Positions 39,868 to 49,685 of a DNA stretch of 64,000 nt are shown here, in pieces. The notes below the pieces were generated by a model, which was not told where the DNA came from, made no database searches, and saw only the letters and a program-made list of their open reading frames with translations. Position 1 is the stretch's first letter; the number at the start of each line of letters is the position of its first letter. The position numbers were made by a program, and so were the translations under genes. The stretch is from Crotophaga sulcirostris (taxonomy: Eukaryota > Chordata > Aves > Cuculiformes > Crotophagidae): the NCBI GenBank assembly GCA_013397455.1, contig VYZB01000386.1:704777-768776 (forward strand), given 5' to 3'.

Positions 39868-39899
<32 letters not shown>

Positions 39900-40767
39900 G
39901 AAATACTGCAGTGCCAGCAAACTAGAGTGAATGAAAACTAGTTCACCTCTTCCTCCAAATCTGTTAAATGAACCTTGTCACCTCCCCTACCCAGTGCTTT
40001 TCCTTTTCCAAGTGTCTGGAAAGCGCAGTTTTGATCAATACAGAAAAGCAAGGGCTTCTTTAAGGTTGAGGTTTTTTTGCACTGCATTGACATAAGTTCT
40101 CCCTGAAGCCTGAATTACTGAATTATTAGTAGTTTTAACTACGCAATTTGAAATTAAACTACCTCTTGGTTTACTATATAGGAATTCATCACAGATTGAG
40201 TCATCCATATACACGCACCCCCCAAGGTTCTCTCTTTTATAAAAATTCATATCAGTAAAAGCGTACATACTAAACAACAAGATCCAAGGAAGGAAAGTGC
40301 CAGACAACAGAGCACCTCTTCTCTTCCAGTTACTGAAAAGCACAGGCCATACTGTGCTTGCTCATAAGAAACATGAGAAGTTACACAGATTTGAAAGGAA
40401 TTTTTATACATCAAAACAATCTTTTTCTCCTTGCACTGTTTTAATTATAAAATTATGCTGTCAACATTGATATCCCTGATGAGAGTATTTTGGCAGAAAA
40501 CATAGCCAAGTCTTTTACCAGTTCTGAATCTTATTTGGACAGGAAAGGTTGTAGAGGAACTTGATGAGAAAAGTGTTATTCTGTTTCTAAGAAGTGGACT
40601 CCCTCATAGAAACAGAAGCAGTTATATACTGCTGATGGGCTAATGTCTTGTTTTATGTTTCTCTCATACAGGGCGATTACATTATTTCAGCAAAGCTGAC
40701 TAATGAAGATCACGCCACTGTTGCTTGTGCTGATTTTACTGTGAAAAATTATTTAGATTATTATTAG
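15127..40767 (+). CDS. LY86: Lymphocyte antigen 86 (MD-1), five coding exons
   Basis: This gene encodes MD-1, a secreted ML-domain (MD-2-related lipid-recognition) protein that binds lipid in a beta-cup fold and pairs with RP105/CD180 at the surface of B and myeloid cells to modulate LPS/TLR4 signalling. Joining 15127-15244, 29057-29143, 30579-30707, 37627-37679 and 40672-40767 gives 483 nt, or 160 residues plus stop, close to the roughly 162 of mammalian LY86. Residues 1 to about 18 form a signal peptide with a VVLILVLL core. Cysteines at 27, 39, 52, 96, 106 and 148 match the MD-2 disulfide layout (27-52, 39-148, 96-106 inferred). Motifs typical of MD-1 are WPTH at 21-24, FCGKKKG at 105-111, YYEGP at 115-119 and TVACA at 145-149. 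All introns are GT-AG, with phases 1, 1, 1 and 0. The ATG at 15127 is the first in frame and has a strong Kozak context (ACCACCATGA). The gene appears intact. Confidence 0.97.
15245..29056 (+). other. LY86: LY86 intron 1 (13.8 kb)
   Basis: A 13,812-nt phase-1 intron with GTGAGA donor and CTCCAAACAG acceptor. It is more than half of the gene's length. No CR1 copy, second gene or RNA gene is recognisable in it. It holds an A/C-only tract (19811-19847), a paired TAATT motif cluster (18672-18686) and a purine-rich run near 24782-24815. Large first introns often host enhancers, but none can be assigned here by sequence alone. Confidence 0.9.
29057..29143 (+). CDS. LY86: LY86 coding exon 2
   Basis: An 87-nt exon (a multiple of three, phase 1 on both sides) encoding D40 (split codon) to L68 plus the first base of R69. 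It carries DPQQDF and cysteine 52, which is expected to pair with cysteine 27. The acceptor is CAAACAG|AT and the donor is A|GTAAGTA. A second GTAA follows 4 nt later but would break the frame. Confidence 0.96.
   Translation: MPSKILLSVLTIVLMSQPTPLTSEAQWS
29144..30578 (+). other. LY86: LY86 intron 2 (1.4 kb)
   Basis: A 1,435-nt phase-1 intron with GTAAGT donor and TTTGTGTGTAG acceptor. No repeat or embedded gene was recognised. Confidence 0.9.
30579..30707 (+). CDS. LY86: LY86 coding exon 3
   Basis: A 129-nt exon (a multiple of three, phase 1 on both sides) encoding R69 (split codon) to G111 plus the first base of E112. It includes NELYLKVDL, the TICEPG stretch with cysteine 96, and FCGKKKG with cysteine 106; these two cysteines should form the short loop disulfide of the ML fold. 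The acceptor is GTGTGTAG|GA and the donor is G|GTAATT. The frame stays open for a long way upstream through intron 2, which is a chance extension and not coding. Confidence 0.97.
30708..37626 (+). other. LY86: LY86 intron 3 (6.9 kb)
   Basis: A 6,919-nt phase-1 intron with GTAATT donor and a strong pyrimidine tract before TTTTCAG. It contains one antisense CR1 fragment (34877-35341) and a short direct repeat of TACATACTATTA near 37233-37261. No embedded gene is seen. Confidence 0.9.
34877..35341 (-). mobile_element. CR1-type LINE fragment in LY86 intron 3
   Basis: Antisense CR1 3' region. It starts at 'cacagaatggttgaggttgg' and runs through 'agtccaacttccacc', 'gagcaggttgcccacac', 'tctgggcaatgtctgccagtgctc', 'ttgaatagttccagctctctc' and 'gatcatctcagtggccct'. 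It is 5'-truncated, lacks ORF2, and is more diverged from the common CR1 text than the copy at 58433, which suggests a different or older subfamily. It is antisense to LY86, as most tolerated intronic copies are. Confidence 0.9.
37627..37679 (+). CDS. LY86: LY86 coding exon 4
   Basis: A 53-nt exon encoding E112 (completing the split codon) to Q129, with HLYYEGPVTLGIKEIPQ. The acceptor is TGCTTTTCAG|AA and the donor is CAG|GTAAGC. It ends in phase 0, so unlike exons 2 and 3 its skipping would shift the frame. Confidence 0.96.
37680..40671 (+). other. LY86: LY86 intron 4 (3.0 kb)
   Basis: A 2,992-nt phase-0 intron with GTAAGC donor and CTCATACAG acceptor. It contains a 28-A homopolymer (39872-39899). 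No embedded gene is seen. Confidence 0.9.
39872..39899 (+). repeat. Poly(A) homopolymer, 28 A
   Basis: Twenty-eight consecutive A, preceded by CTCCAGC and followed by GAAATACTGC. It could be a microsatellite or the tail of a retroposed RNA. The 150 bases upstream match no RNA I recognise, and no clear flanking target-site duplication is visible. Confidence 0.9.
40672..40767 (+). CDS. LY86: LY86 coding exon 5 (C-terminus and stop)
   Basis: Encodes G130 to Y160 and a TAG stop at 40765-40767. It carries the TVACAD motif with cysteine 148, expected to pair with cysteine 39 and close the lipid cup. The C-terminus ends in an aromatic-rich NYLDYY stretch. The acceptor is CTCATACAG|GG, phase 0. Confidence 0.97.
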   Translation, partial: GDYIISAKLTNEDHATVACADFTVKNYLDYY

Positions 40768-41222
40768 CAACAAACCTATTTCATGAAAGATACGTACCAC
40801 CAAAGCTATTCCAGCTAAGTGAGCTGCTTGCATGCCACAATGATTCTGAAGGAAATAATCCCCACATGGTAGTTCTGATGCTATTTCTCTTTAAAATTCA
40901 TTATTTTCAAGAAGCCACTAGACCCTCTAGTGGTAATTTTATCTCTAAATATCACTGCAACCCATTTTTTCTCCAAATATATACAGCTGGATGTAGAAAG
41001 TATCTGATACTAACACTCTCATCTTGGGATGAAAATAGGATGAGGCAGAGCAGTCAAGAGCCTAAACATTTTTTTGAAATTATGGAGGTACCCATTTCTA
41101 ACACAGGTTAAAGAAGACTTTCATTTATATCATACATTATGCAGTAACAGCACTCAACACTTTCAGTCTTTCCTGGGACATGACTGGAGCCTCCACTAGT
41201 ACTGATTATGTGATAACCACAG

Positions 41223-41228
41223 AATAAA
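41223..41228 (+). terminator. Proximal AATAAA polyadenylation signal candidate
   Basis: A canonical AATAAA 456 nt after the LY86 stop codon. Its downstream sequence is less U-rich than that after the distal pair, so it is more likely a minor site. Confidence 0.4.
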
Positions 41229-41398
41229 GACCAAATAAGATCAACATGTCTTTTTCCCTGTGATCCATGCTCTGTCATTGGATTTATATCACTTAAGTCT
41301 TCCAGAGTCTACATGGAATTATTTTCTTTTTTATTTAGTATCTTTCAAGTGATATGTGAATCATTCTGTATCTAAGTTATGCGCTCTTCTTGCTTCTC

Positions 41399-41423
41399 AA
41401 TAAATTCATAATGAAAGAATAAA
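41399..41423 (+). terminator. Distal tandem AATAAA polyadenylation signals
   Basis: Two AATAAA hexamers, at 41399-41404 and 41418-41423, are followed at once by a U-rich run (TATTTTCTCATTTTTCC) that fits a downstream cleavage element. This is the best candidate for the main LY86 3' end, with cleavage near 41415-41445. Confidence 0.65.
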
Positions 41424-44400
41424 TATTTTCTCATTTTTCCTTATGATTCTAGGATCTTTCCAAAGCTGAAAACAGGGAGAAAAGGGAGGGGAAAAACAAT
41501 TGAAGGGAACAAGTTAAATGAGAACTTTTTAAAAAATATGAAATGTCAGTCATGTTGACACACATTTTATGTTAGCACAACACAAATGTTCCTTCCTTTG
41601 AGCATGAACTCCCAGGAGTAAACACCAATTACATTCCCAGGTGTAGCATATCCAAAACTCTCTAATCCCAAAAGCCTTTGCAGCTGGCATAGCTGACGGG
41701 TAGGTAGATAACCAAGCATAGGGTAGCACATGGGATTAGGATCTTGGGTTGGAGAGTGTGGAGACCTGTTTAGGGGTTGGAAGCGTAAACGAAGGGTCAG
41801 GAGCAGGGTTGAGTTCTGATTTGGAAAGGTAGGGACAGGAATCAGAGCCACAGGACAGTTCTGGAGCTGTGCACAGACTTAAGAAGGATGGTAGTGAGCA
41901 TCAGGTTACATACCTCATCTTTGAGAGGTTCAGTAGCAGCTAAGGCAGCTGCTACTCACAGTTGACCACACAGGAGCTTGTGGCACATAGCCTCCATCCT
42001 ACACACCCACATGCTGCAGCTCCAACAAATAGCTGAGCAGCAAGAACAGCCCTGCTGCACAGACGACCAACACTGTGGAGCAGCCAACACCTAGTGGCAA
42101 GGGATAGTCCCTTGTTTCCCTCTTGTGCAGCAAAATTCTCACCTGCCATCCCAGAAAAGTCTTTGAGGCCTGACTCACATAAGGGAGGCTTACCACTGTT
42201 GAACATGAACCAGCAAGCACCACAAAATGGGATAGAGCACATTTAACACACTGTGGTTTCAGCCCGTTTCTATTACACCATGATTTGGAAAAAAAAAAAA
42301 AAGAAAAGATGGCCAGGGGGCTTCATTACAGCTTTGGTCACCACTCTCCAGATTAAGGTTCAGCTCTAAAGTGCTGATGCTGTTTTGGAAGCAGTTCATC
42401 CAAGTCACTATCGTTGCTGTGGCTTAGGTCTCCATAAGTAATAAAAGAATATCACAATATAGACACAGACTCCTTATATCAGTAAGGAGTTGTTCTCCTT
42501 ACATCAGTAGCTCTTTAGATTTAACTCTCCCCATGCAATTCCCATCAAAAAATCAGAAGAGCCAGACCTTGAGGAGAAGCTAACAAAATTACATTCAGCA
42601 GTAGTGCTCACACAAAAGTCAATTTGCTCAGCTCCGTTTCACCACAACACACAATAAAAGCATGACTAAAACATAAATTCCTTCCACCAAGCTTCCTGGT
42701 CTGATATCAGACAAAACCCAAACCCAGTGCTAGTTTTAAGCACTTCTACTTGAAATCAATGCCATAATAGTCAAGATCCTTTTAGCTAAATCTGCCAGGT
42801 CTCTTACACTTTGGGAAACACCTGGAGGGGCTCCCAGGCCCACCACAGCAAACAAGCCAGCCTTCACCTACGCATGGTTTGGAGGCTCCCCTAGAGCATC
42901 TGTAGCAGAAGCTGCTGTGGGAGGTCTCAGCTGCCCAAAAAAGCAAGAATTTAACCTCTAAAGCATCAGACTTCTGGCCCTCCAGATCTTCCATGGTGGA
43001 ACCCTTCACTGCCCAGCTCACACACAGACATTGCAGAGCCTCACTCCCAGCACCAGCTGAACATTTGCCTTCCTTTCTCTTGGAATTAAGCTGAATAACC
43101 AAGACTAAATCTTAACCTCACACCCCAAACTGAAGCTTTCTCTGTAGCAGGAGAAAGGTATGTTTGCCATTCCACAGAGCCACGAAGCTTCCTTGTCTGA
43201 AAAACATTCAGGGCTCAAGGCCTCAGCTGATCTTTAAATTTAAAAGGGCTCTACCACTTCAGCCTAAGAAATGCCTCTGTTTCTAATCAGACACCATCGT
43301 GCATGGTCAAGCAATAAAACCAGGACTCAGCTTTATCGATTGCTGCACAGCTAACTAATCCTTTGCTGTTCCAGAAGTTTTGTGGTGTACTCACACTACC
43401 GCACCAGAATTCAAATACATTTGGTAGCTATTGCAGGTGTCTTTATGAAAAGCCTCAAAAATCTTAGTAAAGGCACTTTAGCAACATCCAGGGTCTGGAC
43501 ATATCTCAGCTGTGCAATGGTGAGACAAATGTCTCCAGGGATTTGCAGCCTGAGCAAGGAGGCAGTTGCGTTTTGCCAAGAAAAGGATCTGCACATTTCC
43601 AGCCAGTTCTCCGAAGTCAAGGGGATGAGGCACATGTGAAACCCACAGCCAGATTCTGGGCTCTCAGTCCTTGCTGGCAAGATTGCTTGAATTTGAAGTG
43701 TCTTTATACTGTTACTTCTGTTATGTTGAAAGACACTACTTTTTCCATAAAGATCCATTGTTCAAATTTCTTATACATCATCTTCTACATTCTCCAGTGT
43801 AGCCCTAAAATAATCCCAGAGTGGCTCCATTTTATTCTTTTGATAGTGCTCTGCAGAATGAGAAAGGAGAGTGAGGGGAACAGGACATCTGAAGGATGTT
43901 CTTCCAACAAAAATAAAACTTTTTGTCCCAAAGAGAAGATGAAAATATGAAGGGTGAAGCTCTCGTTACCCTCAGTTCTTGTGCAACGCACTATGGTGAA
44001 GGGTCTACCTAGAATGTAGACCTCAGTCCCTTTTGTGGGTTATTGTGAACTAACTTTCCCAGAACTAACAAATGCCTCAGTGAGACAGATGGGATGGGAC
44101 TCTGGTCCCTGGGAGCTCCCACAGGGCTCAAGCAAACACAATGATCAGTGTGCTATGAATACACACAATAATCAGTCAAATTTGAGATAAAATAGTTACT
44201 ACAATGTTTCTACTGAGTCACGGACAACCCAGTGAGACACTTCTGTATCTCAGTGGGCAAAGTCCAAGATTACCAGACACGAACAGAGCTCATACCACTC
44301 CTTTACACCAGCACATCCCTAGATCATCACAAAGGTCCAGTCTGGCTCTCACCCATCACCCTTGCCACATGACTGTGCACTGTGGAGACCCTCATTTTTG

Positions 44401-47400
44401 TGCAGCAGTAGGATTGGGCTCCCCTGGAGTACAGCTCTCAGACTAATGTGGCAAGTGCCACAGTGTTCAACCAGTGTAGAACAGGAAAGTCTTCCTGGAC
44501 CTCACATGATGGACTCAGTGCCTTCCTCGACCAGCGCAAGAGAGCTCGCTGTGGCAGGTATGAAGACAGAAAGTCACATATGGTTCCCTGTGACAGCAAG
44601 GGGAAAGTTTTGCTTGGATTGCTCTGCCAACATTCCAGATTGCTCCAGTTTGCCCTCAATACCTACACTTCCAGAAAGGGCCCAAAACCAAGTACTCTGG
44701 CCTAGCTCTGCTATTTAAAAATAATTGTAAAAGAAAACCCTAACTGTGCTATGAAGCAATTCTTTGCAGACTAACACCCACAGGGTTAATTTCTCACTAT
44801 CCTCTCTCTTCCCTTGCTGCTCAGCCTGGCCTCTCCTCTAAGGCAGGAGTACTCTGTGGTTCTTCAGCACTTCCCTGACCCAGGGAGGAGAGACACCATA
44901 TTAGCAAGTGCAGTTCCCCACTAGTCTCTCAGGCCTCTCTAGTGAAAGTACATTAGGAGCTGATCTTAAACTGGGTCTGAACTCAAACACACTGGTGTCT
45001 ATGATCTCCCCAACAGAGTACAAAAAAAAATACATAAAGGACAAAAATGGTTAAAAAAGAAACCATGGTAAGAAAGTCAGAAATAAAGTTGCCATTGTTC
45101 TGCTTTGAATATATAAAGCGAGTGCAAGATAGAAAGATCCTGCTCATAAGGCCCTAAAGTTTTCTCCTCTCTCTGCCTCTCTCCATAGCACTACTGTTTT
45201 CCTCACCCATGTTACCTCCTCCTGGAAACTCTTTAAGTGTTTCACCAGCCAGTGAGACTGAGTGAGAACACCGCATTCATTAAGTGAGCCCCCCCTACCA
45301 GACACCAACCATGGAGCCTGAAAGGATCAAATAGGAGCAATTAATTTCAGCTAGGAGACTATTTTACAAGAGGGATTCAAGCATCTCTAGTCGAGAAAGA
45401 AGAGAAGAACTCCAAACAAAGAGTTCAGACAGAGAAGAGGCTACTGCAAGGTCCCAGCCTGAGGCTCAAGGGGATTTCTGCCAGCGGGGTATTTTGCTGA
45501 TAAGGGTTGCATAGCTACTCAGTCTGCCAGGCATGAGCCTGCAAGATGGTAAAGCATTCCCTGTTGGCTCTGGGATAATGCCCGTACTATCTAGTTATAC
45601 AATAAGCCTTAGGTTGTTTTCCTAAACCAGACAGCGGCTGGCAAAGCTAAAATAAGCTACTGTTGTCTCACACTGCAGTAAAGCAACCTCGCACATACTT
45701 TCCTTCTCACTACCGATACTTTCCTCCTTCCACTCAGCTGCACAGAGGATACTAATGCCATCAATATAAGAGAGCAGGGCACTCCCAGGCTGACCAGGGA
45801 ACAACTTAAAAGAGGTTCAAACTCCAACCGCTTTGATCAGGAGAGTGGCTCCATCAGAGCCAAAATAAATGTTTGCCCATAATCCCATGCCGTCTGTTTG
45901 CTTGTGTGGCTCCCATTTTATTAGCTTTCCTATGGTAATTTTTACAGCTGGGGTTAGCAGAGTGATAAAATGCACAGATTATTCTTCACTGTTGCTGATT
46001 TGCTTCTCCTCAACTTAATGCAGCTTTACCTTGAAAAACCTTTACCTTTGATCCAGGATGCTCTCCTACCCCTTGCAAAACTTTATCTCTTTCTACTACA
46101 TGACAAACACCAGTTTGGAAAACAACAGGCTGCTCCAGAGCAGTAGGAGAACAAGTTATAATCAGGTTTCCCTACTGAACGCTTGAGATTTTCCTTACTC
46201 GACTACCTGAATAAAAGATTCTCCTCAACCTTTGTACTACTGTGCTGACAGTGATTTACACTCTTGTCTCTCCCAGCAGTTCTCTGCCTGAGCTCCCACA
46301 GGACCCTTTCGGTGCTGAAACACAAATAATTGCAAGATCAGAACAACATTAAATCACAGGATGCAAATAATTTTCTTTTTCGCTCCTTCATCTCTGGAGC
46401 AGAAACATCAGTGTCTGCACAATAGGTTTTAATTCAGCCCCAAACACAATGCCATAACTTTTGTCTGTTCTTTCTACTTGATTTATTCAAGTTATGCCCC
46501 AGCTACTTCCTATTCTGAAAGTCAAGAGAGAAGACAGCAGAAAGAAGAAGGAGGTTGTTTTACCTTTATTTTTTCAAGTTCAGACTACTCAGATTAGTGT
46601 AGTATTGAACTTGCATCACTTAGGAGGGGACATCTTTGTTGCATTTAGGTAAAAATCAAAGCTGAACCAATTTATTAACTGTGGCACAGCGAAAACTGAA
46701 GAAGCTGTCACTAGCTTTCTAGTCCCATCATGGAATTCCTATTGCTTTGCAGCAGGTTGAGAAATTACTACCCAGTCTTTACTGTTGAACTTTATGAATG
46801 GAAAACAGTTTTGCCCTAGAGCTTGTATTTATTATTCATTTGTTGGTCTGTTCCCTAAGCAACAGGAAAGTAGCATCAAATTCAAGGTCCTGGATACTAA
46901 GGAACTGCAGATCCAGATCAGGAATACACAATACTTTTCCATCCCAAATTCTTTCACCAACATCCCCAAGGGTAAACACACAACAAGAGCCATGAGAGTT
47001 CAAAAATACATCACTACCTTGTGGATGATGAGTACAAATAAACAAACAGGCCTAGAGCCACTACTACAATGAGCTTTGGTACTGCAGTTGCAGAAGGTGG
47101 CAATCAACACTGCAGGATTTTTTCACCTCCAAGTCCCTGCTGCTTGCTCACACAGATCTCTCATATAGTAGGAGCTACAACAGCAAATTGCTTCCACTGG
47201 CCAGCCAAAAAAAATCAATGTGGACACAAACCCTAAGCACAACCAAGGTAAGAAATTTAGACTTAAGCAGACTCCTGGGTATCTCTGAGTTTAACCACAC
47301 CAGAGTATTCTGTGGCAAAAAAACATCCTAGTTCACCTGTGACAATGATTCATAGAAAATTTTTCTATGTTGGCTTGACTGAAATCACAATCCCTCTGTG

Positions 47401-48218
47401 TAGACCTTCACACAATTTCTATCACCATCAGGACTGAAAGTTATTTTCTCTCTGAATGTTCTGGTTTTTACCTTACAATTCTGATGAAGCCTCAAACAGG
47501 AGAGACAAAGCTAACAGGCAAATATTAAAGTTCGAATATCTTGTTCTTGATGTCAGGGGATGCAGCCAGACCAAGCAACGGAGTTTGCCTGGAAAGTGTT
47601 GTTGCTAAAGGATGGATTAAATGGAAGAGTCTTCCAGACACAGACTGAGATCACACAGCAGAGAGGACTGGTAGGCAGAAGACTCATCATGAGCTAATTG
47701 GAAGCAAGTCCTCAGCTATATAGTTGTACTTCTATGATATTGAGACTTCAGCAGCAAAATTGGCTGAAGGAATTCCAGGTTGTGCCAACTCACTGGACTT
47801 GCACTGTAGCTTTATTTACTTATTTTAGGCTCAGCCAGTTCTCTAACCTGATTCACACCACAAATACTTCAGCCTATCTAGCTGAAGGGTTGAGGTCCCA
47901 GGATGCAGCATTCCTCACATAAAAAGCTTTATGAGGTTTCTGCATTGCCCCATCACAGGCTGAACTGCCACTCAGGAGGCACTACCATACTACAGGGTTT
48001 TTCCATCACAGCCATTTCAAGACGTTCCTGCCACTCCTGCTTCTCACTAGTAACTACACCCACAGGACACACCATAGGATGAGAAAAAAGTGAGGAGGAT
48101 GGGAGATGCTGTGAAATACAGATATAAATGCAAAGAACTTGCCAAAGTGGTACAACAGAGGGAAGATTAGAAAGCTGGTCTGTTGTATTGTGCAAGTATA
48201 TTTTGTACCACCTAGAGG

Positions 48219-48254
48219 AAAAAAAAAAACCAAACAACCAAACAAACCCAAAAC
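48219..48254 (+). repeat. A/C-only low-complexity tract
   Basis: Thirty-six bases of only A and C: an A run followed by CCAAACAA-type units. It resembles the tract at 11767 but no CR1 end is visible beside it. Confidence 0.85.
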
Positions 48255-49670
48255 ATCAAAACCCTAGGCTGTTACTGGAGCCTCTACAAAGATTGTTTCC
48301 TTGTATAAGGAAAATACTGTCTATAATGTCCTGAGCATCTCTAGTGGTCTTGAGAGCGTGTTGAAGCAGCAGCTGTGCCTCAGGAAATGCACACTGCTGA
48401 TGAAGGCCTTCCTCAGCTGCGCTGGAGGCCATCACAAACACAGCAACCAGAGCACAGCACCAAGGCCGCTGGGGCCGTGCTTGTGCCCTTGCCACCTCAG
48501 CTGGGTACTCCCATCCCCTCCCTCACACCCACTGTGGGTTTACCCTGCTCTGCTACACGTGTTTATGCAACTGAACCAGCAGAAAGCTGCCTACCTTTGC
48601 CTCGTGCTCTCTGCTGGTTTAACTTCTTCAGCTGTCTCTGTGGGGCGCATAGAAGTGCTGTAGCCAAGAGTGGGGAAACAAGGCAGGAGGTTAAGAGCTG
48701 TCTAAACTGCTGTGGGACTGCCACCCACATGCAAGGCAGTCCTGGATCTTGCTCAGCTTCATGGAAACGCAAATGTAGCAGTAAAAACAAGGCTGTGAAC
48801 CAAATTCTTTGGGGAAACTAAGGTTTCCTCCAAAGCTGAGACCCTATTCTGCTGGCCTCCCCAGGGCCAGCCTTTTTTCCACAGTACTCCAAGCTCCAGC
48901 TCCTCAGTCCCAGACAAGTCCTTGCTCTGCAGCTGACACCCTACCTTGAGAAGGAGCCCAGCCACTCTCACATCATCCTGGCTCAGGTGGTATTTGCAGC
49001 AGCATCCAGTGAAGCCCCAGCAGGGCTGCCTGGCTACATCCATGCTGCCTTGTGCAGTCCTGTGGTAATGGGTACTAATAGGTCAGGGGCCTAGAAGGTG
49101 GGGCAATGGATACCTCCTCACACCAGGAAATCCCAGCCTATTCCTAAGGAGAAAGCTTTACATCAGTGCTACAGGAAGGGGCTTTCATTTGAAAATACCT
49201 TTTAAATTATTGCCTTTAATTAACATTTTATGAAATTTAAATATTGGCATTTGGACAACTGATCTGACCTCACCAAAGAGATCATCCTGCCCTTCCATGA
49301 ATCATTTGGCATTCTGAGCCCAAAATCCCTGAGACAGGAGGAGACATCAGGACTTTTTTTCATCCCATGCAGATGAAAAATACTGAAAACTTGTGGTGTT
49401 TGCATAAGTGGAAAAATCCTGCCTGGGCCAGCCTTTGCACACCAAAGACATTCCTGGCTGCTGTGCTGACTAGGGATAAACTGCAGCTGATTTTCCCCTT
49501 TGCAGCCCTGCACCGTCCAGCGTTTGGCAAGAAGTCCACGTGTGGGATTTCACGGCTGCTGCTGGTAACTAATGAGTGTGGGACACGTCAGTGCAAAGCT
49601 GGGACATCCCTGCCTCGCACGGTTATCCAGAAGGTGGCACTGTTAAACTACTGAGCCGTGCCACCAGTCC

Positions 49671-49685
49671 TTTTTTTTTTTTTTT
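49671..49685 (+). repeat. Poly(T) homopolymer, 15 T
   Basis: Fifteen T followed by a pyrimidine-rich CTTCCCTCCTGCC stretch. No retroposed unit is recognisable on its complementary strand. Confidence 0.85.

Larger units (their letters stand above)
40768..41440 (+). other. LY86: LY86 3' UTR (approximate end)
   Basis: About 670 nt from the stop codon to a U-rich downstream element that follows the last of three AATAAA signals. It is AT-rich, with a few isolated ATTTA pentamers but no dense AU-rich element. The 3' limit is inferred from the signals, not seen directly. Confidence 0.65.

Noticed and set aside
42471..42512. Near-direct repeat CTCCTTATATCAGTA / CTCCTTACATCAGTA
   Set aside because: Only two 15-nt copies with a mismatch. 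Too small to support an element or a function.
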